A stretch of 64,000 nucleotides of DNA, from the NCBI GenBank assembly GCA_016789725.1, contig JAEUQN010000009.1, positions 1-64,000 on the forward strand, given 5' to 3'. Within the stretch, counting starts at the first letter, position 1; each line of letters opens with the position of its first letter. A program made the translations under genes and the position numbers. Under the pieces are notes generated by a model that had not been told where the DNA came from, ran no database searches, and was given only the letters and a program-made list of their open reading frames with translations. Source of the stretch: Blastocatellia bacterium. Lineage in GTDB: Bacteria; Acidobacteriota; Blastocatellia; RBC074. Shown here piece by piece: positions 43,641 through 52,292 of this stretch.

Positions 43641-43825
43641 AAAATTTGGCTCCGATGTTGTTGAGGTTCATCCTTGGCCGACATCCTGTTCAGACGCGGC
43701 TGCTATCGAAGTGGTGATAAAAGAACTGCTCAAGCTATACTTTCATTGGCGCAACCCACACGCGCTGTTGATCCATTTCAGCAGTGAGCACGAATTGTTC
43801 GAGAAATTCGCGGAGGTCGAGGTCT

Positions 43826-44782
43826 TCACCTTTCATTCACAACCTCCTTGCTTGGTGTTTCGGTCAGATATTCACGGATGGTTTTGGCGTAATGCGGAAA
43901 CGCCGCTTCCGGTTCCTCAATTTCGGGATGCCATCGCTTTTCCCATTCCAGACAATAATAGCCTTTGTATCCAGCGGCCTTGAGTGTTTGCACTGTTTCT
44001 TTCACCGCAACCTGGCCTGTTCCAGTCAGCACGTAACGACGATCCTTGCCGTTTGCGACAGAGTCTTTTAAGTGGGTGTGGCGCACAAATTTTCCAAGCA
44101 TCTTGAACGTTTCTTCCGGCTTCTCTTTGCTATACACATTCGTGTGATGCGCATCCCACAACAAGCCAGTGGTGGTCATTTGCGAGCCTTTCAGAATTTG
44201 TAGGAGCGTGGGCGAATCGGTGAAGTCGCCGTGTGATTCCAGAATTACTGTGACGTTTGCGCCGCGTGCATATTTGCCAAGTTCGCGCATTCCTTCGATG
44301 ATGCGCTCGACCGTCACGCGACGTTCTTCGCCCGCTACCAACTTATCGGGGAATACGCGTACATACGGAACATTTAAGCTGTACGCCAAATCAATGAAAC
44401 GTTTCGCTTCGTCCATTTGTTCGGCGCGTTTTTTGGGATCAGGTTCATGCATCCGTGCTGACGCTCCGAGGTCGGAGATTTTCAAGCCCAAGGCTTTCAA
44501 GTCCCGCTGACTTGCTTTGATATTATCGCCCATAAATTGTGGGCTTTTCGGCAAGTCCATTTGATCCTGAAGCCCGCGCATTTCAATGGCGGAAAAGCCC
44601 CATTCGGCGGCGTTCTTGAGAATCGTTTTCCAATCCCATTTCGGACAACCAAGCGTCGAAAACGCAATCGGCGCACGCGGCGCATTGCCTGCGGCCAAAA
44701 CACTGGAATGAACAATCGCAGGCGCGGCGACGACAGCGGACGACAAAGATTTGATGAACGTTCGGCGAGGTAGTTGGATCAT
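43826..44782 (-). CDS. Tat-exported sugar isomerase/epimerase-like TIM barrel
   Basis: A 318-residue xylose isomerase-like TIM barrel with an N-terminal Tat-type signal: PRRTFIKSL followed by a hydrophobic stretch ending LAAG (about 1-33). Barrel motifs include FSAIEMRGL (about 67-75), YVRVFPDKL (about 146-154), VILESHGDFTDS (about 179-190), LLWDAHHTNVY (about 207-217), FVRHTHLKDS and YYCLEWEKRW. The Glu, Asp and His residues fit a divalent metal site. Export of such enzymes is common in Acidobacteriota and Planctomycetes, where they act on sugars in the periplasm. ATG 44782 has GGAG upstream. It is unlinked to, but of the same superfamily as, the cytoplasmic enzyme at 28241. Confidence 0.83.
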   Translation of the reverse strand: MIQLPRRTFIKSLSSAVVAAPAIVHSSVLAAGNAPRAPIAFSTLGCPKWDWKTILKNAAEWGFSAIEMRGLQDQMDLPKSPQFMGDNIKASQRDLKALGLKISDLGASARMHEPDPKKRAEQMDEAKRFIDLAYSLNVPYVRVFPDKLVAGEERRVTVERIIEGMRELGKYARGANVTVILESHGDFTDSPTLLQILKGSQMTTTGLLWDAHHTNVYSKEKPEETFKMLGKFVRHTHLKDSVANGKDRRYVLTGTGQVAVKETVQTLKAAGYKGYYCLEWEKRWHPEIEEPEAAFPHYAKTIREYLTETPSKEVVNER

Positions 44783-44879
44783 TTGTAATTTCTCCACAAA
44801 CTGCCAGTAGGCGATAAATTATGACTCAATGCTGATGGTCGAGGGCGCGCGTCAGCAGGATGGCTGACACGCTATTGAT

Positions 44880-45350
44880 TTACAGAATTTCGATTGCGTC
44901 ACCTGCGTGAATCGTACCGCCCGTGATTACACGCCCGAATTGTCCGCACCGTAAATATGTCGCTTTGGGGAGCCGTTTGTCAATTTTGGTAAGTGACCCG
45001 CACGGTTTGCGGGCTTCACTAATTTCGATGATTGCTGCACCGATTTTCAATTTCGTGCCTGCGGTCAAAGTATCAATTGCAATGCCTTCGGTGAGCAGGT
45101 TCGTACTCAGTTCTTCCGCCGTGACCTCAATACCAGCGGCCTGAATTTCCTGCAAGGTTTCGTTGGCAAACAAACTCACTTGGCGATGCGGCTTCGTCCC
45201 CGCGTGATGATCGCCGCTGACGCCGTGATCGGGAATCAATTCAACACTGGCAATCGCATGTTTGCTCGCGCCTTTGTTTGAGCCGATGAAGGTGGTGATA
45301 AGTTTGCCAAATTGATTGCTCAAAACGACCTCAGTCGGAGTTGATCTCAA
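44880..45350 (-). CDS. MOSC domain protein
   Basis: A 156-residue MOSC-domain protein (molybdenum cofactor sulfurase C-terminal fold). DHGVSGDHHAGTKPHRQVSLF (about residues 41-61) contains the conserved GDxHxG-type pattern with histidines. The conserved cysteine lies in ISEARKPCGSL (about 109-119). MOSC proteins are thought to bind a sulfur-carrying cysteine and work on metal-sulfur cofactors. The start is TTG 45350, overlapping the end of the DUF5615 gene by 20 bases. Target pathway unknown. Confidence 0.85.
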   Translation of the reverse strand: MRSTPTEVVLSNQFGKLITTFIGSNKGASKHAIASVELIPDHGVSGDHHAGTKPHRQVSLFANETLQEIQAAGIEVTAEELSTNLLTEGIAIDTLTAGTKLKIGAAIIEISEARKPCGSLTKIDKRLPKATYLRCGQFGRVITGGTIHAGDAIEIL

Positions 45351-45669
45351 CCAAATCTTCGCCAGAGTCTAATAGCTCAATCGCTTTGTTCAAGGTCACG
45401 AAGAAAATCTGTTTGAGTCGCGCGTTGGAAGTGTTACCGCAAGTCAGCCAAATCACTTTAGGAGGAGAACCGTTCTGCTCCAACAACTTGACGAAATCAC
45501 TATCCTTCGTCATCACTACGGCGTTCTCGTTTCTTGCAGTAAAGAAAATCAATCGGTCAGTTGCATCACGCAATCCCAATTCGCGCAAAGAAAATGCCGT
45601 CATATCAAAGTTGGCGGTGATCCACGCCGCAAGAGCAGGCGAAAGTTGCGCATCAAGCCAGATAATCAT
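45331..45669 (-). CDS. DUF5615 PIN-like putative toxin
   Basis: A 112-residue protein with the DUF5615/Mut7-C-like PIN fold. The acidic residues that would hold the metal are visible: IIWLDAQLSPALA (Asp at about 6), LRDATDRLIFFTA and VVMTKDSDFVKLL (Asp pair at about 56-58). VIWLTCGNTSNA is the late strand. Such proteins are typical partners of DUF433 antitoxins, and PIN domains are RNases. It overlaps the upstream DUF433 gene by four bases (ATGA), the expected toxin-antitoxin layout. Toxicity is not shown. Confidence 0.85.
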   Translation of the reverse strand: MIIWLDAQLSPALAAWITANFDMTAFSLRELGLRDATDRLIFFTARNENAVVMTKDSDFVKLLEQNGSPPKVIWLTCGNTSNARLKQIFFVTLNKAIELLDSGEDLVEINSD

Positions 45670-45896
45670 GCTGCCAAAACCGGATGATCCAATCGCCGCG
45701 AGGCATAAGCCAGCGCCGCTTTGATGTCATCCATTTCGAGATCAGGCATTTCTTCCAAAATCTCTTCTGCCGTCAGCCCCGCTGAAAATAAATCCAGTAC
45801 GTCAATCACGCGAATCCGCATGCCGCGAATACACGGACGTCCGCCGCATTGCTCAGGATTGATAGTAATTCGACTTATCAGGTCTATGGATGACAT
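45666..45896 (-). CDS. DUF433 putative antitoxin
   Basis: A 76-residue DUF433 protein. It reads MSSIDLISRITINPEQCGGRPCIRGMRIRV in two parts: the I-x-x-x-P-x-x-x-G-G-R-P-x-I-R-G-x-R-I pattern (about 10-30), then the helix-turn-helix-like DVLDLFSAGLTAEEILEEMPDLEMDDIKAAL. Members often precede a DUF5615 toxin, here overlapping by four bases. It probably binds its own promoter and neutralises the partner. ATG 45896 is chosen for family fit; upstream in-frame codons have no support. Confidence 0.86.
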   Translation of the reverse strand: MSSIDLISRITINPEQCGGRPCIRGMRIRVIDVLDLFSAGLTAEEILEEMPDLEMDDIKAALAYASRRLDHPVLAA

Positions 45897-45898
45897 AC

Positions 45899-46129
45899 TT
45901 ATTCGTATCTTTTGCCTGCTAGAAGAAGATGCGCGAAATCGCGCCAACTGGGATCGTCTCGCAGCCTTTGTGCATCAGTTGCCCACGCGTGCATTGCTTC
46001 GAGAAAGTGTTCAATTGAGGTGTTTTCCCATTCATCAGTCGAGTTGCCGTAATCTGCAATCAACGCTTCCAGGAACCGCATGAAATCTTCGCGCGACGAA
46101 ATGGACTCAAACAATTCTTCTGGCCTCAT
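45899..46129 (-). CDS. Small DUF7660-like protein
   Basis: A 76-residue acidic, helical protein. The segments SREDFMRFLEALIADYGNS and WENTSIEHFLEAMHAWATD, then PSWRDFAHLLLAGKRYE at the end, match a widespread small family whose function is unknown (DUF7660, from memory). Its ATG shares one base with the stop of the E1 gene (TGATG), so it is translationally coupled to it, and its stop lies two bases before the DUF433 start. It is thus wedged between a metabolic gene and a toxin-antitoxin pair. Confidence 0.75.
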   Translation of the reverse strand: MRPEELFESISSREDFMRFLEALIADYGNSTDEWENTSIEHFLEAMHAWATDAQRLRDDPSWRDFAHLLLAGKRYE

Positions 46130-48255
46130 CAGTATTTCGCCAAATCGTTCACCGCTTTCAGCACATCTTCCGTCTGCGGCAGAATCGCGTCTTCGACTTC
46201 AGGCGCGTAGGCGACGAAGGTGTCCAACGACGCGACGCGCTTGACCGGGGCGTCCAGATATTCAAACAACTCGTCGGCAATCCGCGCGGCGATCTCTGCG
46301 CCGTAGCCCCACGAAATCGCATCTTCGTAAGCGACGACAACTTTGCTGGTTTTCTTGACGCTCGCTGCAATCGCGTTCCAGTCGTAAGGATTCAGGCTGC
46401 GCAAATCAATGACTTCGACGCTCAACCCATTTTTCGCGGCTTCACGCGCGGCGACGACCGAACGTTGCACGAGTGCGCCGTAGGTTACGACCGTCACGTC
46501 TGTGCCTTCATTCACGACTTTCGCTTTGCCAAACGGAATGCAGAAATCTGCGCCGGGATATGGGCTTTTGTTGTACGTCTGGCGATAGAGATGTTTGTGT
46601 TCAAGAAACAACACCGGATCGTCACAACGAATTGCCGTGCGCAGCAAGCCGTTTGCATCCAGTGCAGTCGCGGGCGCTACGACGCGCCAGCCCGGAATCG
46701 AAGTGAACAACTGCGCGCCGGTCATACTGTGATAGATCGCGCCGCCTTTTAAGTAACCGCCAAACGGCACGCGCACGACCAGCGGGCATTTCCATGCATT
46801 GTTCGAGCGCCAACGCAAGAGCGGCACTTCGTTGTGCATTTGCATGTACGCCGGCCAGATGTAATCGAAGAATTGAATTTCGGCAACAGGTTTCAATCCA
46901 CGCGTTGCCATGCCCATCGCGCGCCCGATGACGTTCGCCTCGGCCAGCGGCGAATTGAAGACACGCGTATCGCCAAAATTGCGTTGCAGGTTATGCGTGA
47001 CTTTGAAAACGCCACCTTTGCCTTTGACGTCTTTCAGGTACTCGGAACGCGAGACATCGGCCACGTCTTCGCCGAGCACGATGATGCGCGAATTGCGCTG
47101 CATTTCTTCGTGCAGGCAGCGATTGATGTGATCCACCATCGTGCCTTCTCCGCCCTGAAATTGGGCCTGGGCTTCGGTGTCAAAATCGGACGAGGTTGGA
47201 TCAACGTCGGGCGAGTACACATACAACGTCGCCGTATCTTTCGATGGTTGCCCAACAGCCAGAGCGTGGTCGGTTGCCTCGTTGATTTCCTGATTCACTT
47301 CGGCTTCGATCCGTTCGAGTTGCGCCCGCGACGCGATGCGATTTTTCAGGAGGTGATTCGCCAGCTTCAGGATGGGATCGCGGCGTGCGTCGGCTTCACG
47401 CTCCTCTGTCGGGCGATAGTTTTGTTCGTCGTCAGATTGCGAATGTGAATACGGACGAATGACGTGCGCATGAACCAGCGCCGGGCCGCGCCGTTGTCGG
47501 CAATAATTGGCTGCGCGCGTGATCGCCTCGTAGCTGGCAAAAATATCTGTGCCGTCGCATTCCTCAATGTACAAATCCGGGAAGCCCGTGACGAGCATCG
47601 AAATGCTGCCGCCTGCGGTTTGCACCTCGACGGGCGTCGAAATCGCGTAGCCGTTGTCTTCAATTACATAGAGGACAGGCAGCTTCAAATTGCACGCCGT
47701 GTTGAGCGACTCCCAAAATTCGCCTTCGCTGGTGGTGCCATCCCCGGAAGTTACTAACACCACTTCATCTTCAGCAAACAGCGTCGCGCGATCCTGAATT
47801 TCTTCGATCAACGAAAAACGATGTCCCGCTTCAGCCGCACCTACCGCCTGCAAAAACTGCATTCCTGTGCAAGACGAGCGTGACACGATGTGAAGGCGCG
47901 GATCGCTCCAATGATTTGGCATTTGCCGTGCGCCGGAGCTTGGGTCGGTTTTGGCGGCGACTGCGGCCAATAAGTGGTCAATCGGCGGAATGCCGAGTTG
48001 GAGGCACAACGCGCGATCACGATAGTACGGGTAAAACCAATCGTAGCCAGGGCGCAACACCGAACCGGCGGCGACTTGTACTGCTTCGTGACCAGCCGCG
48101 CTGATTTGGAAATAGATCAGGTTTTGGCGTTTCAGTTGGAGTTCTTTGTCATCAATGCGCCGCGATGTGTACATCGTGCGGTAGAACTCTAATAATGTCG
48201 CGCGGTCTAACTTAACACGGGGTTCAATCGTTTGGTCGCTAACTTTCGTAGCCAT
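46129..48255 (-). CDS. 2-oxoacid dehydrogenase E1, alpha and beta subunits fused
   Basis: A 708-residue thiamine diphosphate enzyme that decarboxylates a branched-chain or similar 2-oxoacid and passes the acyl group to E2 lipoamide. The alpha half (about 1-340) carries the TPP motif [20 protein letters not shown] (starting at 170) and ending IEDNGYAIS. The beta half (about 370-708) has [36 protein letters not shown] and a transketolase C-terminal domain [15 protein letters not shown]. Fusion of both subunits is known in Bacteroidota and Acidobacteriota-type enzymes. No E2 or E3 gene is adjacent. It precedes the DUF7660-like gene, coupled to it. Confidence 0.92.
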   Translation of the reverse strand: MATKVSDQTIEPRVKLDRATLLEFYRTMYTSRRIDDKELQLKRQNLIYFQISAAGHEAVQVAAGSVLRPGYDWFYPYYRDRALCLQLGIPPIDHLLAAVAAKTDPSSGARQMPNHWSDPRLHIVSRSSCTGMQFLQAVGAAEAGHRFSLIEEIQDRATLFAEDEVVLVTSGDGTTSEGEFWESLNTACNLKLPVLYVIEDNGYAISTPVEVQTAGGSISMLVTGFPDLYIEECDGTDIFASYEAITRAANYCRQRRGPALVHAHVIRPYSHSQSDDEQNYRPTEEREADARRDPILKLANHLLKNRIASRAQLERIEAEVNQEINEATDHALAVGQPSKDTATLYVYSPDVDPTSSDFDTEAQAQFQGGEGTMVDHINRCLHEEMQRNSRIIVLGEDVADVSRSEYLKDVKGKGGVFKVTHNLQRNFGDTRVFNSPLAEANVIGRAMGMATRGLKPVAEIQFFDYIWPAYMQMHNEVPLLRWRSNNAWKCPLVVRVPFGGYLKGGAIYHSMTGAQLFTSIPGWRVVAPATALDANGLLRTAIRCDDPVLFLEHKHLYRQTYNKSPYPGADFCIPFGKAKVVNEGTDVTVVTYGALVQRSVVAAREAAKNGLSVEVIDLRSLNPYDWNAIAASVKKTSKVVVAYEDAISWGYGAEIAARIADELFEYLDAPVKRVASLDTFVAYAPEVEDAILPQTEDVLKAVNDLAKY

Positions 48256-48376
48256 TGGGGGTATCCAATCTCCTTACCGAGAGTTTCATTGGCAGCAACG
48301 TGGCGCATAGTCTAGCCGCTCGGTCAGGATTGCACAAGTTTGCGCTGGCATGCGAAACTGCGACTTGGTTAATGCT

Positions 48377-48877
48377 ATGGATAATCCACTCAGTTTGCTC
48401 AGCGCCATGATTACGCCCGCCGTCTTAATTTCAGCTTGCGGAACCTTGATAATGTCCACGTCTATGCGATTAGCTCGCATCGTGGATCGCGTGCGTGATC
48501 TCAGCTCTCAGATCGAAGAATTATTTATCGGTGACAGCACCGATTTTGCCGAACAACGACGCGCCGAAGTCGAGCGGCAACTTTCGGTTCACGCGCGACG
48601 TGGCAAAATCATCCAAAATGCGCTAACGGGTTTTTATATTTCGCTTGGGTTATTGGTAGCCGCAACGGTCAGTATTGGTTTTACTGCGATTATCCAGCAG
48701 GCGGCCTGGCTGCCTGCAGTGTTAGGAATTTTGGGAACTATTTCGCTGTTTTACGGCTCTGTTTTGTTGATTGCAGAAACGCGACTGGCGCTGCGGTCGG
48801 TGAATTCTGAGATGCAATTTACGCTGCACTTGCGCGATTTATATCGGCAACGCTCCGATGACAATAACTTGCCGTGA
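48377..48877 (+). CDS. DUF2721 membrane protein
   Basis: A 166-residue membrane protein. An N-terminal helix SLLSAMITPAVLISACGTLIM is followed by a conserved amphipathic segment SMRLARIVDRVRDL (about 28-41), the DUF2721 hallmark. Two further helices (about 85-107 and 112-134) and a charged C-terminus follow. Function is unknown. ATG 48377 is chosen for family fit. It is divergent from the E1 gene, 121 bp away, and ends just before a heptamer array in the next gene's leader. Confidence 0.82.
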   Translation: MDNPLSLLSAMITPAVLISACGTLIMSTSMRLARIVDRVRDLSSQIEELFIGDSTDFAEQRRAEVERQLSVHARRGKIIQNALTGFYISLGLLVAATVSIGFTAIIQQAAWLPAVLGILGTISLFYGSVLLIAETRLALRSVNSEMQFTLHLRDLYRQRSDDNNLP

Positions 48878-48878
48878 A

Positions 48879-48906
48879 GAATTTGAGATTTGAGATTGGA
48901 ACTTGG
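48879..48906 (+). repeat. Heptamer array, AGATTTG type, in the RNase H leader
   Basis: Four in-phase 7-mers: GAATTTG, AGATTTG, AGATTGG, AACTTGG. The first 14 bases are identical to those at 5764-5777 in the mraZ/rsmH junction. It lies between the DUF2721 stop and the RNase H-like ATG at 48916. Confidence 0.75.
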
Positions 48907-48915
48907 AACGAACGG

Positions 48916-49353
48916 ATGAAAGAAATTACGATTGTTTGTGACGGTAGCAGTTTGGGGAATGGCAAAGGCGAAACGCGAGCGGCGGCGGTCGCTATTTTGG
49001 AATATCGTGGCAAGCGCAAAATTTGCGGCGAATATTTAGGCAATTGCACCAATCAACAAGCCGAAGTCATTGCTGCTTGCCTGGGCCTTGAAGCCTTGAA
49101 AGAACCCTGCCAGGTCAAACTTATTTCCGATTCGCAATATGTCATCAAAACGATGAAGGGTGAGTTCCGACGCAAAACCAATCACGAGTTTTGGGAACGT
49201 CTGGACGCCGCGAAAAAGCCGCACAAAGTTCTGTGGGAATGGACGCGCGGACATGCTGGACACGCTGTGCAGGAAATCTGCGACGAAGCGGCGCGCACCA
49301 TTGCGTCGGAAGGCACGGTAGATCAGAAGAAAATGGAAGACTTGTTGAAGTGA
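48916..49353 (+). CDS. RNase H-like protein
   Basis: A 145-residue RNase H fold protein of the RnhA/reverse-transcriptase-like group. All four acidic catalytic positions are visible: VCDGSSLGNGKG (first Asp), NQQAEVIAACLGLEAL (Glu), LISDSQYVIKTM (second Asp) and EICDEAARTIA (last Asp). It would cleave RNA in RNA-DNA hybrids. ATG 48916 places the first strand at the N-terminus as usual; a GTG at 48874 would add 14 residues encoded by the heptamer array. It is convergent with the acyltransferase gene, six bases away. Confidence 0.87.
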   Translation: MKEITIVCDGSSLGNGKGETRAAAVAILEYRGKRKICGEYLGNCTNQQAEVIAACLGLEALKEPCQVKLISDSQYVIKTMKGEFRRKTNHEFWERLDAAKKPHKVLWEWTRGHAGHAVQEICDEAARTIASEGTVDQKKMEDLLK

Positions 49354-49359
49354 CACGGA

Positions 49360-49998
49360 TTAATCTGGAATAGCACCGATTTCCCGGCACGGATTACCGC
49401 CTGCGATCACGTTGGCTGGAATGTCTTTGATCACGACAGAGCCAAAAGCAATTACGGAATTTTCGCCTATCGTCACGCCTTTCAGCACCGCCGAACCTGC
49501 CGCAATCCAAACATTATTTTTGATTTGAATGGGAGCAATGCCGACCGGTGCATCTTTTTGTTGACGGCGTTGGCTCAGCGAATGAAAGTCCGTATCCATC
49601 ATTCGTACATCTGCCAGCGTGGCATCGTTACCGACTTCAATGTATTTCACCGCGCTGATGCGTGTGCCATTCAGGAAGCTGCGATGCCCAACGCGCACAA
49701 CGGCGTGGTGATCGTGCGTGAAGATGTCCGTCTTGGTGCCGACGATCACATCATCGCCGAAGATAACTTGCCCTGCTCCGCGCAACCGCAATCCGCCTTG
49801 CACCGAAAAACGTTTGCCTGCCCTCAGGGCGGTGCCGCCGAACAGTTGGCGAACGCGATAGTAAAGCAAGCACCAACGAGCACGCAGCCAACCCCAGCGC
49901 CACCGCAAATGCAGTCCCTGAGTTAGATATTGTGGATGTTGCGGGGCAGGGAAGACGGCGAGAGCCGCCGATAACATTCCCTTCAACAATCGTTTCAT
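49360..49998 (-). CDS. Hexapeptide-repeat acyltransferase
   Basis: A 212-residue left-handed beta-helix acyltransferase. A basic hydrophobic N-terminus (about 1-60) precedes hexapeptide-like turns: VIFGDDVIVGTKTDIFTHDH, then SAVKYIEVGNDATLADVRMMDTDFHS. The closing coils are IQIKNNVWIAAGSAVLKGVTIG and ENSVIAFGSVVIKDIPANVIAGGNP, typical of the CysE/LacA/NodL superfamily. The FTHDHH and DTDFHS histidines fit the active site. The acceptor is probably a sugar or a surface polysaccharide precursor. Its ATG lies three bases after the response-regulator stop, so it belongs to the kinase operon. Confidence 0.85.
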   Translation of the reverse strand: MKRLLKGMLSAALAVFPAPQHPQYLTQGLHLRWRWGWLRARWCLLYYRVRQLFGGTALRAGKRFSVQGGLRLRGAGQVIFGDDVIVGTKTDIFTHDHHAVVRVGHRSFLNGTRISAVKYIEVGNDATLADVRMMDTDFHSLSQRRQQKDAPVGIAPIQIKNNVWIAAGSAVLKGVTIGENSVIAFGSVVIKDIPANVIAGGNPCREIGAIPD

Positions 49999-50001
49999 CT
50001 C

Positions 50002-50625
50002 TTAAAAATCAATATCCGCTAACAAGGCAGACGGCTTTTTGTGAAAGGCGCGGCTGATGGTGATCAGACCTTCCAGGCTTGGCAGATGAATCCCGCGCTC
50101 AATTGAACTCAGTTGTGAAACGCTGATGCTGGTTGCCGCTGCTAATTCTTTTAATCCCCAATCGCGTTCGGCGCGCAGGGCTTTGATCCGTTGTCCTAAT
50201 CGTTCGCGCAATCGCTCCACGTCGCTTTGCCCTAAGCCAAGCGTGTTGACCGCACGCTCTAATGCTTCGCGTAGTTGTGAGAGCGAAAATGGTTTCGTCA
50301 AGTAATCGAAACTGCGGAGTCGAAAGGCCGCGCGCATATCGTCCAAATCGGGATAACCCGTGATAATGATGACGCACAATTCCGGCCAACGGGCGCGCAA
50401 CTGATCCAGAATCTGTTCTCCCGTCACCGTCCCCATTTTCATGTCCAGCAAAACAACATCCGGCAATCTCTCGGCATTCGTCGCCCAGATTTCATCGGGC
50501 GTCGCACACAGACGGACCTGATGCCCGTCGTCTTTTAAGATATCTTCGAGGTATTGGCGGAAATCGGCATCATCGTCGAGGACGACAATATCCAGGGGGG
50601 GCAATGGGCGGGCAACAGTTTCCAT
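50002..50625 (-). CDS. Response regulator with REC and XRE-type HTH domains
   Basis: A 207-residue response regulator. The receiver domain (about 10-125) has the acidic pair VVLDDDADF (about 14-22), the phospho-acceptor Asp61 in VVLLDMKMG, Thr in IIITGYP and Lys in YLTKPF. A short linker leads to a C-terminal XRE/Cro-type HTH (about 145-200) with WGLKELAAATSISVSQLSSIERG. REC fused to XRE is uncommon compared with the OmpR, NarL or NtrC outputs. It begins four bases after the histidine kinase stop and is followed by the acyltransferase. ATG 50625 is chosen because it puts the receiver domain near the N-terminus. Confidence 0.9.
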   Translation of the reverse strand: METVARPLPPLDIVVLDDDADFRQYLEDILKDDGHQVRLCATPDEIWATNAERLPDVVLLDMKMGTVTGEQILDQLRARWPELCVIIITGYPDLDDMRAAFRLRSFDYLTKPFSLSQLREALERAVNTLGLGQSDVERLRERLGQRIKALRAERDWGLKELAAATSISVSQLSSIERGIHLPSLEGLITISRAFHKKPSALLADIDF

Positions 50626-50629
50626 GAAG

Positions 50630-52117
50630 CTATGTGGGCATCGGTAATGTGATTTCAAATCTCGCGCCGCTCTGCGATGGACGATTATTGGCAACGATCA
50701 AGCCGCCGTGCTGGTCAATGATACCAGCGGTGACGGCCAGACCTAAACCCGTTCCATTCGCATCCAATCGACTGGTTACAAATGGCTCAAAGATGCGGGG
50801 CAAAAGGTCGGGCGAAATGCCTGCGCCATTATCTTCAATCGTCAACTCCAGCCACTGTTTTTCGTCTTGCTGCACGTGGCGTGTGTACACGCATAACTTA
50901 CCAGAAGCGCCATTTGTGTGACCAGCTTCTAACCGGTCTTTGATCGCATAAACGCCGTTTTTGAAAAGATTCACGAAGACTTGCAACAAGCGACCGGCAT
51001 TGCCGATTACCATATCATCGTCGGACGCTTGATTCACGAATTCAATCTGCAATTTGCGAGCTTCCATGCTAACCAGGGACCACGCTTCGTCGAGCAATGG
51101 TTTGAGCTGAACCGCTTCCATTGTTTGCGTCCGTGCGCGGGCAAAATCGGTCAGGCTTTCGCTGATGCCTCGCAACCGTTCGGTCACGCGCAGCATGCGA
51201 TGTAGGCGATTTTCGTTGCTGGGTTGGTCGCAGGTCTCAATCATCTTTTCCAAGGAACCGTGCAACACCGCCAGCGGTGTGTTGATTTCGTGGGCGACGC
51301 CTGCGCTCATCAACCCTAAGCTCACGAGCCGATCCTGACTGGCTAAATTTTGTTTCGCGGTTTCCAGCAAGTGATTTTTGCGCTTGAGGTCGTTCGCCAT
51401 TTCCTCGACTTGTTCGAGCGCCGTTTGGAGTTGATCTTCATGTTGGCGCAGCAGCGTCACAATGGCGTTGCGCGAGGCCATGATTTGCCCCAATTCATCG
51501 CCGGAGATAAATCGCTGTTCGATCAGTTCGTGTTTTTTCGCGCCGGACTGGAGCGCTTCATCCGCGCGCAGGATGCGTTGCAACGGATAATAGACATAGC
51601 GCGGTAAAATAAACATTTCCAGCGCAATCACGGCTAAGGCATAAACACCGAGCAACGCCAATCCCAACATCCATCGCAGGCGGCGCGAAAGCTGCACATA
51701 TTGCTCGGCATTGAGCGCAATGACCTGAAACGAATTGTCAGTTGTATCCAAACGAATGAGACGAAAAGTTGGAATCGCCGAACTCTGAATCATCACGCGA
51801 TCCTGCCACACGCGCCCCGGATTGTTATTCAACCAGTCGCGCATCTCCGGCCTGATGATTAACTCGGCATCCTTGTTATCCAAAATTGTGAAGCGGTCGG
51901 ATTGCACGCTACGCACCGCACCGGGATACCGCTCGAAGATTTGGGCCATCAATTCGGCTTCCTGTTGCGCTGACCGCGCCGCGATTTGCGTCAATGGAGT
52001 GCGCAAGGCGATATACAAACTCAACACCAGAATCACAAAGAACAGGTTATGAAACACGATCAGCTTGCGCCGAATTGGCAAGCCTGCAATAAATTTACTG
52101 ATGCTGCGAAATCTCAT
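50630..52117 (-). CDS. Membrane sensor histidine kinase
   Basis: A 495-residue sensor kinase. Two membrane helices (about 20-40 and 149-172) flank a periplasmic sensor of about 105 residues with no recognisable ligand motif. A HAMP-like region and a coiled coil with VEEMANDLKRKNHLLETAK (about 237-255) follow. The phospho-acceptor His276 is in SAGVAHEINTPLAVL. The ATPase domain has the N box QVFVNLFKNGVYAI, G1 IEDNGAGI, F box FEPFVTS and G2 GTGLGLAV. It probably phosphorylates the adjacent REC-XRE protein. The signal is unknown. Confidence 0.93.
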   Translation of the reverse strand: MRFRSISKFIAGLPIRRKLIVFHNLFFVILVLSLYIALRTPLTQIAARSAQQEAELMAQIFERYPGAVRSVQSDRFTILDNKDAELIIRPEMRDWLNNNPGRVWQDRVMIQSSAIPTFRLIRLDTTDNSFQVIALNAEQYVQLSRRLRWMLGLALLGVYALAVIALEMFILPRYVYYPLQRILRADEALQSGAKKHELIEQRFISGDELGQIMASRNAIVTLLRQHEDQLQTALEQVEEMANDLKRKNHLLETAKQNLASQDRLVSLGLMSAGVAHEINTPLAVLHGSLEKMIETCDQPSNENRLHRMLRVTERLRGISESLTDFARARTQTMEAVQLKPLLDEAWSLVSMEARKLQIEFVNQASDDDMVIGNAGRLLQVFVNLFKNGVYAIKDRLEAGHTNGASGKLCVYTRHVQQDEKQWLELTIEDNGAGISPDLLPRIFEPFVTSRLDANGTGLGLAVTAGIIDQHGGLIVANNRPSQSGARFEITLPMPT

Positions 52118-52292
52118 ATGTGGGTTCCTGCCAGCCGTTGATGATACCGCATCGCCGCGTTTTTTAAGAACGACTTAGCAGGCCGGATGGCTCCTTGGCG
52201 ACGGAACCGCCTTTTATCTTTTTCCAAGTCTGGGTTAACATAGCCCATTCATCATTTAAGACAAATTCTATCTGACGCGGTAAACAGTCATT

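Noticed and set aside
43711-43983. Plus-strand frame between the membrane paralogues and the Tat TIM barrel
   Set aside because: Its second half is antisense to the conserved 3' end of the TIM-barrel gene and it has no recognisable motif.
46834-47448. 204-residue plus-strand frame opposite the E1 gene
   Set aside because: It is the complement of conserved E1 codons and shows no motif.
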